Notes: generated from the letters alone by a model not told the origin. Counted from the stretch's first letter, positions 43,159 to 52,714 are shown. The stretch: DNA of 64,000 nt from Candidatus Nitrotoga sp. 1052 (GCF_927312905.1 NZ_CAKMHQ010000024.1:36240-100239), one strand, 5' to 3'. Numbers and translations are program-made.

Positions 43159-46100
43159 TTACATTGTCTCCCACAACTTTCCCAGCCGCTTCACCGACAC
43201 AATCACCGGCGTCTTCAATTCCTGCGCAAACAACGACACGCGCAACTCCTGCAATAGCCAACCAAATTCTTCCAGCCGCGCATCTATATTGCCTTGTTGC
43301 GCAGTTAATTTGCGTTGCCAAGCCTGCTGCAAGGATTGCATTTGCGCGTATTGACGCGCATCACGTGCCGCATCGACGCGCAGCTTTTCCAATCGCACAT
43401 TGATCGCTTTAAGATAGCGCGGAAGATGCTGTAAATGCTCGTAAGGAATGCGCGCGATAAACTCCTTATGCAACAGCCATTCGCACTGCATGCGCATATC
43501 CTGGACGGCCTGCTCGTTTGATTTGGCAGCTTGAATTTTTTTATGCACGAGTTGATATTCGGCCAGAATTGCGCCGATCAGCCGTGCTATTTCCTGCGCC
43601 ACCAACGTCAAGCGGCTCTTGGCTTCCTTGCAACGCGTAACGAATTCAGTTTCATTTGTTGGCCAGGGCTCATTCATGCAGCAGCGATCAAAGGTAACCG
43701 CCAAAATCTGGCGGCGCAAATCCTGGATGCTACCAAAGGACAAGAACTGCATTGCCATTGCTTGCAAGCCAAGATTCTTTTCCAGAAATTTGACCTGATC
43801 CTTGAGCGCCAGCATAAATAAGCGCCGCAATCCGATACGATGGGCACTCAGCGCTTCATCGCGGGTATCGAATGTTCGTAAAGATACCGCATCGCCTTCA
43901 TCCACCAAGGCGTTGAACAGCGTTACAACTTGTCCGGCGCGGTGTATTTCTGAAGTTTCCTTGAATTCACCCAAACCATCTACACCCATACTCCAATCGG
44001 TAAAATGCACAGGCTTTTGTTCTGCGGCTGCACCCTTGGCAGCGGACGGCGCAAGCTTGGGCGCAAGCTCGGCACGCAGCTGAACGAAATTGCGCGAAAC
44101 CCCCAGCTGTCTGCCATGCTCGTCTATCACATAAAAATTCATGAGCAGGTGGGTCGGCAATTGCTCTAACCGAAATGCATCCAGTGGTACTTCCAATTGT
44201 TTCTGTTCGCGAATATAGCGTGCCAAAGCCTGCAACAGTGGCGTATCCGAAGGCGGCACCGCACGACAAAACGAGGCGGCGAATTCCGGCACCGGCACCA
44301 TATGACGGCGCAGCTTCTGCGGCAAAGTCTTAATCAATTGCGTCACTTTTTCTGCCAGCAGGCCGGGCACCAAATACTCGCAACGCGGAGCGGATACCTG
44401 ATTAATCAGAGCCAGCGGCACGGTGAGATTCACACCATCGTCGCTCTTGCCCGGCACAAAATGATAAGCCAGCGCATAGCTAATATTGTTCATCACCAGT
44501 TGCGGTGGGAACTGGTCGGTGGTGATGCCTGCTGCCTCGTGGCGCATCAGGTCGTCACGTTGCAGATATAGCAGGCGCGGATTGGCGCGTTCCGCCTCCT
44601 TGCGCCATGCTTCGAATGCCGCGCCATTGTAAATGTGCGGCGGGATGATGCTATCGTAAAAGGCAAAGATCAATTCGTCGTCTACCAACACATCCGGTCG
44701 GCGCGCCTTATGCTCCAGCGCTTCAATGTCCTGGATTAATTTCTGGTTGTGCGAGAAGAAGGGCGCGAGTGTATGGAATTCGCCCTCCAATAAAGCCTGG
44801 CGAATAAATATCGCGCGCGATTCCGGCACGTTCATCGGCCCGTAATGCACGCGCTTTTTCGGGTTGATAATCAGGCCATACAAGGTGCTGCGTTCGAATG
44901 CCACTACCTGTGCTGCCTTCTTCTCCCAGTGCGGATCAAAATAGTGGCGCTTGATCTGATGCGCACCCACTTCTTCCAGCCATTCCGGTTCGATGCGCGC
45001 CACACAACGGGCATACAGTTTCGTCGTCTCGGTTAATTCAGCTGCCACGACCCATTTTGGACTTTTTTTCGCCAGCACCGAATTCGGCACGATAAAAAAT
45101 TTTATTTCGCGCGCGCCCTGATAATGCACTTCGCGGTCCACGCTCTTGCAGCCGATATTACCCAGCAGACCCGTTAACAGCGCCTTGTGGATTTCCTCAT
45201 AGCTGGCAGGAATTTCATTCAGCCGCATGCCCATCTCGGCAACCTGCGCGTGCAACTGCTGATACAACTCATGCCATTCGCGCAGACGCAGTGGCGACAA
45301 GAATTTCTCGCGGCATTCATTTGTCCACAGGCGCTTGGATTTTTTATGCTTCACCGCCTCTTGAAACCATGCCCACAAATTCACATAGGCCAGGAAATCC
45401 GAGCGCTCATCATTAAAACGCTGATGCGCGTCATCGGCCGCTTTGCGCCACTCCGACGGACGGTCACGCGGGTCCTGCAATGATAGCGCGCTGGCGATGA
45501 TGAGAATTTCCTGCAGGCAGTGATATTGTCTTCCCGCCAGCAGCAGGCGTGCGATTTTTGGGTCGAGCGGCAGCTTTGCCAGCTCGCGTCCCAGCGGCGT
45601 CAGCTGCCGCTCTTCGTCTATCGCATTCAATTGCGCCAGCAACTGGTAGCCATCGGCAATTGAACGCGATCCGGGCGGCTCGATGAACGGGAATTGTTCG
45701 ACTTCGCCCAGACCCAGCGCACTCATACGCAATATTACTGTTGCCAATGACACACGGAAAATTTCCGCATCGGAATATTCTGTGCGCGCCAGGAAATCCG
45801 GCTCATCATACAAGCGCACGCATATCCCGCTCATCACCCGCCCACAACGCCCGGCGCGCTGATTGGCGGCGGCACGCGCGATTTTCTCCACGCGCAATTG
45901 CTCGACTTTTTGCCGTATGCTGTAACGATTGATGCGAGCCTGCCCGCTGTCGATCACATAGCCGATATTCGGAACGGTCAAGGAAGTTTCCGCGACATTG
46001 GTGGCCAGCACGACACGGCGCATGCCGGAAGTTTTGAATACGCGATCCTGCTCAGCCGCCGACAAGCGCGAGAACAGCGGCAAGATTTCCACGCCAATGG

Positions 46101-46917
46101 GATGATGCTTGCGCAAAGCTTCCGCCGTGTCGCGGATTTCGCGCTCACCCGGCAAAAATACCAAAATGTCGCCGCGTAAACCATCCACAGCCAGTTCGTC
46201 CAGCGCGGCACATACCGCCTGCGGAATATCCTGCATCTCGCCTTCGGCATTTTCCTGCAACGGACGGTAACGCACCTCTACTGGATAACTGCGGCCACTG
46301 ACCTGCATGATCGGCGCACCGCTGAAATGTTTAGCGAAGCGCTCCGCATCCAGCGTTGCAGAAGTGATAATGAGCTTGAGATCACGACGGCGTGGCAACA
46401 GCTGCTTGAAGTAACCCAACAGAAAATCGATATTCAGGCTGCGCTCATGCGCCTCGTCGATGATGATGGTGTCGTATTTTTTCAGCAGCCGATCGCTCTG
46501 AATTTCCGCCAGCAAAATGCCATCGGTCATCAGTTTGATGCAGGTATCTGGCGATACCTTGTCATTAAAACGAATCTTATAGCCCACCAAGCCGCCCAAC
46601 TCGGTTTTCAGTTCAAACGCAATGCGCGTTGCCACAGACCGCGCCGCGACACGGCGGGGCTGGGTGTGGGCAATGACGCCTTGCACACCCCGGCCCAGAC
46701 TCAAACAGATTTTAGGTAACTGCGTGGTTTTACCAGAACCAGTCTCACCACACACGATGATCACCTGATTGGCAACGATGGCTTGCGCTAATTCTTCGCG
46801 CCGCAATACCACCGGCAGGTCAAGCGGAAACTCGATTGGAGCAAGCAATTCAATACGTGCGGCACGACGAGCTTGAAGAGATCCAGCTTGAATGGGGTGG
46901 GATGGGCGGTCAGTCAT
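43159..46917 (-). CDS. hrpA: ATP-dependent RNA helicase HrpA
   Basis: Large DEAH-box RNA helicase, 1252 residues, normal for HrpA, which rescues stalled or collided ribosomes in E. coli. Walker A GETGSGKT is at 57-64, the DEAH box in TIIIDEAHERSLN near 155, SAT motif in LIITSATLD, and the helicase-C motifs VVLATNVAETSLTVPNIGYVIDSG and QRAGRCGRV follow. The long C-terminal DUF3418 region is complete. No partner gene adjoins. The start at 46917 (MTDRPSHPI) fits the family. Confidence 0.96.
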   Translation of the reverse strand: MTDRPSHPIQAGSLQARRAARIELLAPIEFPLDLPVVLRREELAQAIVANQVIIVCGETGSGKTTQLPKICLSLGRGVQGVIAHTQPRRVAARSVATRIAFELKTELGGLVGYKIRFNDKVSPDTCIKLMTDGILLAEIQSDRLLKKYDTIIIDEAHERSLNIDFLLGYFKQLLPRRRDLKLIITSATLDAERFAKHFSGAPIMQVSGRSYPVEVRYRPLQENAEGEMQDIPQAVCAALDELAVDGLRGDILVFLPGEREIRDTAEALRKHHPIGVEILPLFSRLSAAEQDRVFKTSGMRRVVLATNVAETSLTVPNIGYVIDSGQARINRYSIRQKVEQLRVEKIARAAANQRAGRCGRVMSGICVRLYDEPDFLARTEYSDAEIFRVSLATVILRMSALGLGEVEQFPFIEPPGSRSIADGYQLLAQLNAIDEERQLTPLGRELAKLPLDPKIARLLLAGRQYHCLQEILIIASALSLQDPRDRPSEWRKAADDAHQRFNDERSDFLAYVNLWAWFQEAVKHKKSKRLWTNECREKFLSPLRLREWHELYQQLHAQVAEMGMRLNEIPASYEEIHKALLTGLLGNIGCKSVDREVHYQGAREIKFFIVPNSVLAKKSPKWVVAAELTETTKLYARCVARIEPEWLEEVGAHQIKRHYFDPHWEKKAAQVVAFERSTLYGLIINPKKRVHYGPMNVPESRAIFIRQALLEGEFHTLAPFFSHNQKLIQDIEALEHKARRPDVLVDDELIFAFYDSIIPPHIYNGAAFEAWRKEAERANPRLLYLQRDDLMRHEAAGITTDQFPPQLVMNNISYALAYHFVPGKSDDGVNLTVPLALINQVSAPRCEYLVPGLLAEKVTQLIKTLPQKLRRHMVPVPEFAASFCRAVPPSDTPLLQALARYIREQKQLEVPLDAFRLEQLPTHLLMNFYVIDEHGRQLGVSRNFVQLRAELAPKLAPSAAKGAAAEQKPVHFTDWSMGVDGLGEFKETSEIHRAGQVVTLFNALVDEGDAVSLRTFDTRDEALSAHRIGLRRLFMLALKDQVKFLEKNLGLQAMAMQFLSFGSIQDLRRQILAVTFDRCCMNEPWPTNETEFVTRCKEAKSRLTLVAQEIARLIGAILAEYQLVHKKIQAAKSNEQAVQDMRMQCEWLLHKEFIARIPYEHLQHLPRYLKAINVRLEKLRVDAARDARQYAQMQSLQQAWQRKLTAQQGNIDARLEEFGWLLQELRVSLFAQELKTPVIVSVKRLGKLWETM

Positions 46918-47667
46918 TGCGCACGATTGTACCTGAAACCGGTAGGTGTAGAAAAACTGGGGGGAGCAAGAAGTAGCAGGGTTGGGGGGACGGTTTATTG
47001 GTCTGGTTGCTGACCGGTTGCATGTGCCTTCCGCTGTATAGGCGCGTTGGTAACGTATCTGTTCATCCGCCTCCTGTGATGTTGGGCTTCATTTCATTTA
47101 GCCCAACCTACCGGGCTGATTTTTTGCTTGCGTTGCACCATGATTATCTCCATCATTCGTTTTGGAATGTGGTGCCACATCGGGTACGTCGTCAAGCTCA
47201 CTCTCTTAAACGGGATATCGGCCAAGCGCCCATATAACGCCAGGCCGATTCACCAATGTCGATGACGTCACCCATGACCACGCTAACCCTCGGGCAACAT
47301 GCACCATTGCTATTCCGGTCTTCCGTGGCACCTCATTCCACTTTGCCACATTCGGAGGGTGGCGTGTTTCTTCGGTGCGATTTGCGGCACAGGGCCGATT
47401 ACTTCGCTGATAGGTTGCGGCCCCGAGCGAAGGAAATAACTGCGCAGTGGCGGTAACACGAACCGCCGCGCTTCATGAACATCGGGGGTTTATGATATTG
47501 TGCGAAGCGTTTTTCGTTTTTCGTGCTGTCTCATAAAGCGAGCTTTGATGCCAACAAGCCGAAACAACGCTTCGCAGCCTCGAATAAAATCATCACGGAT
47601 TTTTCTGGAAGGGAGTTGGTTATGAACGCTTTGTTGCTCTTTCCACATTCAAGCCACACCCTCTCCA
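46918..47667. other. 750-bp stretch with repeat fragment, no supported gene
   Basis: Several short frames exist but none looks like protein. The stretch includes one family B palindrome (47081-47118) followed by a T-rich tail. It separates the housekeeping hrpA from the cassette-like region to the right. Confidence 0.5.
47081..47118. repeat. palindrome family B copy
   Basis: GTTGGGCTTCATTTC and its near-complement ...TAGCCCAACC form the stem; ACCGGGCTG follows. The T-run after it could let it act as a terminator. Confidence 0.75.
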
Positions 47668-47763
47668 GTCGAACCTCTCGTTCAAGCGGACATCACGCCT
47701 TAAAGTACAGCAAAGCGCAACGACCCGTTGTGCGTGATGCCGCTTAACTCAATTACGTTAGGC
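47668..47763 (+). other. integron attC-like recombination site (plus orientation)
   Basis: GTCGAAC...TTCAAGCGGACATCACGCC on the left and GCGTGATGCCGCTTAACTC...GTTAGGC on the right give the full attC architecture: imperfect inverted repeats with one unpaired base, TTCAAGC / GCTTAA boxes and a perfect right core GTTAGGC at 47757-47763. The central loop is long. The next gene starts 50 bp after the core. This is the best attC in the window. Confidence 0.78.
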
Positions 47764-47813
47764 CGCGCAATGAACAGTATAGATCATGCCGTCAACTAAA
47801 TAAGGAACAACTG

Positions 47814-48620
47814 ATGAACTTTAAAGCAATTGCAAAGCCTTTAATGCCAGATGTTTTATTTAAATGGTATAGAAAAAAATACGCTCACGAAGGTATAAAA
47901 CAATTCAGGTTCAACTTTGACGCAACCTCTGATGTTAAGAGAGATATACAGGAAAAGTATGGACATGATAGCGAGTTACTTGAGCTTTTCGCTAATAACG
48001 AAGGGGTTGTCGTTCATAAGTGGCACCACTACATCCCCTTATACGATCGCTATTTTTCATCTTTTCGAGGGCGAAAAATAAGATTTCTTGAGATTGGCGT
48101 AAGTAAAGGTGGCAGTCTTCAGATGTGGAGAAAATACTTTGGCGATGATGCCATTATTTTTGGCATTGACATTGATCCTGAGTGCGAGAAACTTAACGGT
48201 CTGGCCGGGCAAGTAAGAATCGGCTCTCAAACTGACAATGTTTTCCTGGAGTCTGTCGTTAAGGAGATGGGAGGCGTAGATATAGTTTTGGACGATGGCA
48301 GTCACCATATGGAACATATTCCGGCTACATTGAAATATCTATTTCACCATTTAAGTTATGGCGGAATATATGTAATCGAAGATTTACACACTGCCTACTG
48401 GAAAAGCTTTGGCGGAGGATATCGATCCAAAGGGAATTTCTTTGGATTTTTGATGGATGTGATAGATGATATGCACCACTGGTACCACACAAACAAATTG
48501 AAGCAAGCCGCTATCAGTAACGAGTGCTCCGGCATTCATATCTACGAATCTATAGTGGTTCTTGAGAAAAACAAGATTTTTAAACCCGTTCATTCTCAAG
48601 TTGGTCGGATTATCAGGTGA
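47814..48620 (+). CDS. class I SAM-dependent methyltransferase (cassette gene)
   Basis: A 268-residue methyltransferase. Motif I is RFLEIGVSKGGSLQMW, followed by IFGIDIDPEC and DIVLDDGSHHMEHIPATL, a pattern of the macrocin O-methyltransferase/CmcI-like group that modifies sugars or small molecules. The DNA is AT-rich compared with hrpA. It lies 50 bp after the right core of an attC site in the same orientation, so it is probably a gene cassette; its own trailing attC is not recognisable and repeats follow instead. Substrate unknown. Confidence 0.82.
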   Translation: MNFKAIAKPLMPDVLFKWYRKKYAHEGIKQFRFNFDATSDVKRDIQEKYGHDSELLELFANNEGVVVHKWHHYIPLYDRYFSSFRGRKIRFLEIGVSKGGSLQMWRKYFGDDAIIFGIDIDPECEKLNGLAGQVRIGSQTDNVFLESVVKEMGGVDIVLDDGSHHMEHIPATLKYLFHHLSYGGIYVIEDLHTAYWKSFGGGYRSKGNFFGFLMDVIDDMHHWYHTNKLKQAAISNECSGIHIYESIVVLEKNKIFKPVHSQVGRIIR

Positions 48621-48686
48621 TATAAAGTTACACCTTGTGCAATGTAACGGCACTCGGAAATACACGGGGTCTACCATCGAATTTGC

Positions 48687-48724
48687 AGCCCGGTAGGTTG
48701 GGCTGAATAAAATGAAGCCCAACA
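48687..48724. repeat. palindrome family B copy
   Basis: AGCCCGGTAGGTTGGGCTGA...TGAAGCCCAAC: the arms GTTGGGCT and AGCCCAAC pair around AATAAAATGA. Confidence 0.78.
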
Positions 48725-48811
48725 CTTCACGGTTCACCATAACCATCTGCTCCATCACCCATTTTCCCACCCCAATCCGATGCTGCCATCCCCCACTCAA
48801 TGAAGAAGCAT

Positions 48812-48862
48812 GGGGTCAGTTCTAACATTCCAACATTTTGATGGAATGTTAGAACTGACTCC
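48812..48862. repeat. palindrome family A, copy 4
   Basis: GGGGTCAGTTCTAACATTCC and GGAATGTTAGAACTGACTCC pair with one outer mismatch; the loop differs in orientation from copies 1-3. It lies between two family B copies. Confidence 0.88.
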
Positions 48863-48885
48863 ATTGATTTGTGTGCGCAAGTCAA

Positions 48886-48932
48886 AGCCCGGTAGGTTAG
48901 GCTGAATGAAATGAAGCTCAACCTACCGGGCT
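48886..48932. repeat. palindrome family B, full-length copy
   Basis: Both ends are preserved: AGCCCGGTAGGTTAGGCTGA on the left and the complement AGCTCAACCTACCGGGCT on the right, so the family B unit is 47 bp with a 10-nt loop ATGAAATGA. Confidence 0.85.
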
Positions 48933-49034
48933 GGAAATCGGCGCATGTCTAGTGTGAAGAACATCGGAAAGCTGTGTGTGCGGGAATTGGGGTTGGCAGG
49001 GCTTTTGCGAAGCAAAAACTCGCAAAACCGCATG

Positions 49035-49050
49035 CACGGTGGTTTGATGA
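49035..49050 (+). other. CACGG(T/C)GGTT(T/C)GATGA motif, possible retroelement scrap
   Basis: CACGGTGGTTTGATGA recurs at 63133-63148 as CACGGCGGTTCGATGA (14 of 16). Sequence around it (GGGAGGGCCGGCGAGAACC) recalls the leader of group II intron reverse transcriptase units, but no such gene is present. The call is tentative. Confidence 0.3.
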
Positions 49051-49142
49051 GGGAGGGCCGGCGAGAACCTATCTTCTGCTCTACCTATTTATTTTATTTT
49101 CCCGTTGCGGAAGAAAACTGCAATAGCGAATTTGAGTAAAAT

Positions 49143-50204
49143 TTAGTGATACCATTCTTTAAATGCGTCCCAAGCAATATGCTTTAGTCCCAGGTTCGAA
49201 GTTGACATCATTGCAAATTGAATACCGTTTTCAAAACCCATCGTTAATGCACAAAAATCGCGACCGTCAATACTTGAAAGGCCTGATTTATAATAGCAAT
49301 TTAAGCCTTCTATTTTTTCAATTCCATAACCTAGGTGTTCCTCAATAAGCCTGTCTGACAATGATTTTGTCATTATTTTTTCAGTATGATGCAGCGTTCT
49401 AAAAAAATCGGCCATCTGCGCGGTAGACATTACCCAACCACCCGAACCTGCATTTAAGGTTTGGTCGCCCATATTTTTTCCTTTTAATGTTTGGTCAGTA
49501 AATGAGTAAAAAAGTGCAGGCTCAATTCCACTTTGATTGCAGTCTACCTCGAACATACTTCCAACTTTGTCAAATAAATTTTTCTTTAAATAATCTATAT
49601 AAGCATCAGCAAATGCCTGAGCCTGAATTGGTTCACCTAATACTAGTTCAATTCCCGTTTTGCCTTTCAAAGAGGCAATAGGGTATTTGGCGAGTTTAGG
49701 AATGATAAGTCGAAGCAGCGCATAGTTACTGTTGTTATAAGAACCTTCTTCTTTATCGTGGCTATTTATACCCGCTGCCACCAATTTTTTAAGGTCGGAA
49801 TACGATCGAGCACTGGTTCTAAAACCAGAGTGATGAGTAAGTAATTCTTTAAAAGTAATTGTTTTAATGCCTGTACCTTTTGGCCAATGTGAAGGTAAGT
49901 AATTCCACATCAATGAGTTTAGACCAACACCATCAGTTTTGAATAAAAGTAACATAAGCGCAGCAGCACTGATTGGCTTACTTACCGAGGCACAGTTATA
50001 GGCTTCAAAAATAGTCATTGCTCGGATCGGCTTATCTTGTTGGAGCCTACAAAAACCCCCAGAACTTCCCGTTCCAAATTTTTCTTTGTAGGAAATCACA
50101 TAAGCAAAGCCAACGCTTTTTCCTGAGAGTTTTGTTTCTAAAATATGAGATAAATCTGTAATGGATAAATCCTGATTATTACTTCCGGCTGGCACTATAT
50201 TCAT
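49143..50204 (-). CDS. serine hydrolase, class C beta-lactamase family
   Basis: A 353-residue serine hydrolase. The nucleophile motif SVSK (SxxK) is at 73-76, LLTHHSGF at 121-128 and YNN (YxN) at 156-158; a later GSGGWVMST segment is also typical. Relatives are esterases, D-aminopeptidases or peptidoglycan enzymes. No signal peptide is visible, so the protein may be cytoplasmic. The gene is strongly AT-rich and stands alone between repeats, so it was probably acquired. The substrate cannot be inferred. A long AT-rich leader lies between its start and the family B copy at 50345. Confidence 0.85.
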   Translation of the reverse strand: MNIVPAGSNNQDLSITDLSHILETKLSGKSVGFAYVISYKEKFGTGSSGGFCRLQQDKPIRAMTIFEAYNCASVSKPISAAALMLLLFKTDGVGLNSLMWNYLPSHWPKGTGIKTITFKELLTHHSGFRTSARSYSDLKKLVAAGINSHDKEEGSYNNSNYALLRLIIPKLAKYPIASLKGKTGIELVLGEPIQAQAFADAYIDYLKKNLFDKVGSMFEVDCNQSGIEPALFYSFTDQTLKGKNMGDQTLNAGSGGWVMSTAQMADFFRTLHHTEKIMTKSLSDRLIEEHLGYGIEKIEGLNCYYKSGLSSIDGRDFCALTMGFENGIQFAMMSTSNLGLKHIAWDAFKEWYH

Positions 50205-50344
50205 AATTAAATACTTTATTTATAAAGGTTTAGCGTATAGGAAAAATAAATATCCTTTTTCATAAGAAATAAATGTACTGGAAGCCAGATTGGCTGTCAA
50301 ACATATTGGTAAGCGATGAAAAAACACTTAATTCCGGTTCTATC

Positions 50345-50384
50345 AGCCCGGTAGGTTAGGCTGAATGAAATGAAGCCCAACATC
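50345..50384. repeat. palindrome family B copy
   Basis: AGCCCGGTAGGTTAGGCTGAATG...TGAAGCCCAACATC; left arm as in the copy at 48886. Confidence 0.78.
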
Positions 50385-50410
50385 TCACCGCTCATCATAG
50401 TCACAAGCAC

Positions 50411-50461
50411 GGGGTCAGTTCTAACTTTCCATCAAAATGTCTGAATGTTAGAACTGACCCC
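50411..50461. repeat. palindrome family A, copy 5
   Basis: GGGGTCAGTTCTAACTTTC and its complement GAATGTTAGAACTGACCCC, the outer GGGG/CCCC fully paired. It ends 6 bp from the stop codon of the VIT-family gene. Confidence 0.9.
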
Positions 50462-50467
50462 GTTGAT

Positions 50468-51157
50468 TCAAGCGGCTACCCCAAAAAGGGCGCCAACTCC
50501 AGCGGTCAATGCCATTGCCAGCGCTCCCCAAAAAGTGACGCGAATGACAGACGCAATCACTGGTGCGCCCCCTGTGTGTGCAGCCAGGAAGCCCAACAGC
50601 GCGAGAAAGAAGAGCGAGCTACTAGCGACACCCCACATCAGCGCAGGAACCGGAAGCAGGAGAACCATCAGAAGCGGCAGGACTGCGCCCACTGCAAACG
50701 TTCCCGCCGAGGCTAATGCCGCCTGCACAGGTTTTGCGGCCAATGTGTCGGATATGCCCAGCTCATCTCGTCCATGTGCGGCCAGTGCGTCATGCTGCAT
50801 TAATTGGGTAGCAACCTCTGAGGCTAGCTTCTTGTCGAGCCCGCGCTTCACGTAAATGGCCGTTAGCTCTGCGCGTTCCTGCTCGGGATTCTCAGTCAAC
50901 TCTATGCTCTCTCGAGCGAGATCCGCGCGCTCGGTATCTGCTTGTGAACTAACCGATACATACTCGCCAGCAGCCATTGACATGGCGCCCGCGACAAGAC
51001 CGGCAACTCCTGCAACCAAGATACCCTGAGTGCCCGCGCTGGCTGCCGCGACGCCCAAGATAAGGCTGGCTGTAGAAACGATACCGTCGTTTGCGCCAAG
51101 AACAGCGGCACGGAGCCAGCCTGTTCGGTGTGTTCTGTGTCTTTCACTGTGTTTCAT
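50468..51157 (-). CDS. VIT family (VIT1/CCC1-type) metal transporter
   Basis: A 229-residue membrane protein of the VIT1/CCC1 family that moves Fe2+ or Mn2+. LGANDGIVSTASLILGVAAA at the N-terminus and GAMSMAAGEYVSVSSQADTE are family signatures; a cytoplasmic metal-binding helix region with many Glu (ESIELTENPEQERAEL) follows, then three more membrane helices. A GTTGGGC core (51185-51191 on the complementary strand) lies just before the start, so the gene may be a cassette. Family A palindrome copy 5 abuts its 3' end. Confidence 0.9.
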   Translation of the reverse strand: MKHSERHRTHRTGWLRAAVLGANDGIVSTASLILGVAAASAGTQGILVAGVAGLVAGAMSMAAGEYVSVSSQADTERADLARESIELTENPEQERAELTAIYVKRGLDKKLASEVATQLMQHDALAAHGRDELGISDTLAAKPVQAALASAGTFAVGAVLPLLMVLLLPVPALMWGVASSSLFFLALLGFLAAHTGGAPVIASVIRVTFWGALAMALTAGVGALFGVAA

Positions 51158-51184
51158 AGGGTCTGCAGCATAATGGGACGTTCA

Positions 51185-51639
51185 TTGCATCGCCCAACGT
51201 AATATAGAAAACATTTTCATAAGCTAACAATGTCGCCTATATCGGCAAGCATTGTCAAGCATCTGCATTACCAACTCCCCACTATTTTTCATTACCTTAG
51301 CCGTTTGTTTGGCTGGACTTTAATTTTAGGGCAACCTAAAATTCTTGGAAATGCGGGGCTTGTTCAGCGTAGCCTTAACACAGTGTCACCGATGAAATAA
51401 AATTGGAATCAGGCGGCCGCGTCAGGTTCTTCAAGCCGTGTCAGGATATGGCGGCGCGCCGCATCGCGCAGCTGCAACGCTGCTTGCCAGTCATTCCCCG
51501 CCGTAAGTACAGGCTCGCCAATCAGTACTTTCAGTTCAGTGCGGCGTGGCCGCCACTGTCCGTCGCGCAGCAGGGAGCGGGTGCCGATCAGGGTGACCGG
51601 CACCATGGGCGTGCCGGATCGTGCGGCAGCCAGAAACGC
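51185..51639 (-). repeat. imperfect duplicate of 55508-55950
   Basis: About 450 bp match the 3' end of the fatty-acyl ligase/acyltransferase gene plus its downstream spacer, with scattered substitutions and small gaps (for example a few bases missing near 51260). The match stops at AGAAACGC (51639), followed by the 12-bp unit GCAAGCAAGCAC twice and then palindrome copy 6. Confidence 0.88.
51409..51639 (-). pseudogene. 3' fragment of the acyltransferase gene
   Basis: The last 77 codons of the gene at 55717 are copied here (ARSGTPMVPVTLIGTRSLLR through the ending RLEEPDAAA) with a few replacements such as M for L. The 5' part is absent; the frame runs through the palindrome. No promoter or start of its own, so it is a remnant. 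Confidence 0.88.
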
Positions 51640-51661
51640 AAGCAAGCACGCAAGCAAGCAC

Positions 51662-51712
51662 GGGGTCAGTTCTAACTTTCCATCAAAATGTCTGAATGTT
51701 AGAACTGACCCC
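51662..51712. repeat. palindrome family A, copy 6
   Basis: GGGGTCAGTTCTAACTTTC and GAATGTTAGAACTGACCCC, almost identical to copy 5. It is flanked on the left by the truncated acyltransferase fragment and on the right by a TPR gene that has lost its start. Confidence 0.9.
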
Positions 51713-52547
51713 ATTGATTCGAATGGGATCGCATTTGCAGAAGACTCTCCAACGCTCGACCAAGTCTATCAAGCAGCCCACGCGGGTAAGTTGGCAGACG
51801 CGCAAAAAATGATGGATAAAGTTCTTAAGGAACATCCAAACAGTGCCAAGGCACATTTTGTAGAAGCAGAAATATTGGCCAAGCAAGGCCAAATGGGGCA
51901 AGCCGAAGCCGAGCTGAATATCGCGGAACGCTTGAAGCCAGATTTGTCATTTGCCAAACCGCAAGCTGTGCAAGACTTAAAAAAAAAGAATTGCCGCTGC
52001 CCAGCGTGTTAGCCAAGCTCCGGTCAGTAATGTGCAATCTGTAGTAGGCAACAGTTTTCCATGGGGGATGCTATTCCTCGGGTTGGGTGTAACTGCGATA
52101 ATATATTTTGTTATACACGCAATGAAATCGCGTAACACAGCGACCTTTCCAAACAACTATCAACCGGGTAGTCAAAACATTTCCGCTTCCCCCGTGCCTA
52201 GGCAACCTTATGGCGGAGCAGCAGCACCGGCGGCTGGCGGAGGAGTAGCGCCCGCAGCAGCACCTGCTGGCGGCGGGATCGGCAGCGGGATTATGGGTGG
52301 ACTTGCAACCGGTGCTGCAGTTGGCGTGGGTATGGTGGCTGCTGAAGCTCTGGCCCATCGCTTCATGGATGGAGGGCATAGCGCTACTAATGCCGCTAGC
52401 AGCCCGGCTCCTGTTGCGGACACTTGGGGGGGTTCCTCCAACGACATGGGGGGAACCGACTTTGGCATAGCCGATAACTCTTCCTGGAGTGACGATTCAA
52501 ACATCGCTGATAATAGCTCAGCTGATAGTGGGGACAGCTGGGGCTAA
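51713..52547 (+). pseudogene. TPR protein, 5' truncated and frameshifted
   Basis: Frame 1 gives AFAEDSPTLDQVYQAAHAGK, then a TPR-like unit (KMMDKVLKEHPNSAKAHFVEAEIL) up to an A9 run at 51979-51987; frame 2 then continues with IAAAQRVSQAPVSNVQSVVG, a membrane helix (MLFLGLGVTAIIYFVIHAM) and a glycine/alanine-rich tail ending in DSGDSWG. Removing one A joins both parts into one ~275-residue protein. The start and most of the signal peptide are missing where palindrome copy 6 begins. Slippage at the A9 run could still give some full product, but the lost 5' end makes a pseudogene likely. Confidence 0.75.
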
Positions 52548-52714
52548 CAGCATGCTGGAGGGCGCGATCCGGCTGTAGAAGGATTCATCGCACCTTTAGT
52601 CATATCGACTTCCAGCGGACGTAGGTGAATGCTCTGCATTTCTGCTATGTGTCCGCGACCTGTCCGGGTGCTCAGCCCTACCGCGCTTCTTGTGATTATT
52701 AGGTTGCATCACGA

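Noticed and set aside
46998..47456. Short frames in the gap after hrpA
   Set aside because: Composition and lack of ribosome sites indicate non-coding repeat debris.
47523..47747. 74-codon frame before the plus-strand attC-like site as a cassette gene
   Set aside because: The frame runs into the attC-like arms and has no ribosome site or protein-like pattern; it may be the remains of a cassette gene but cannot be supported.
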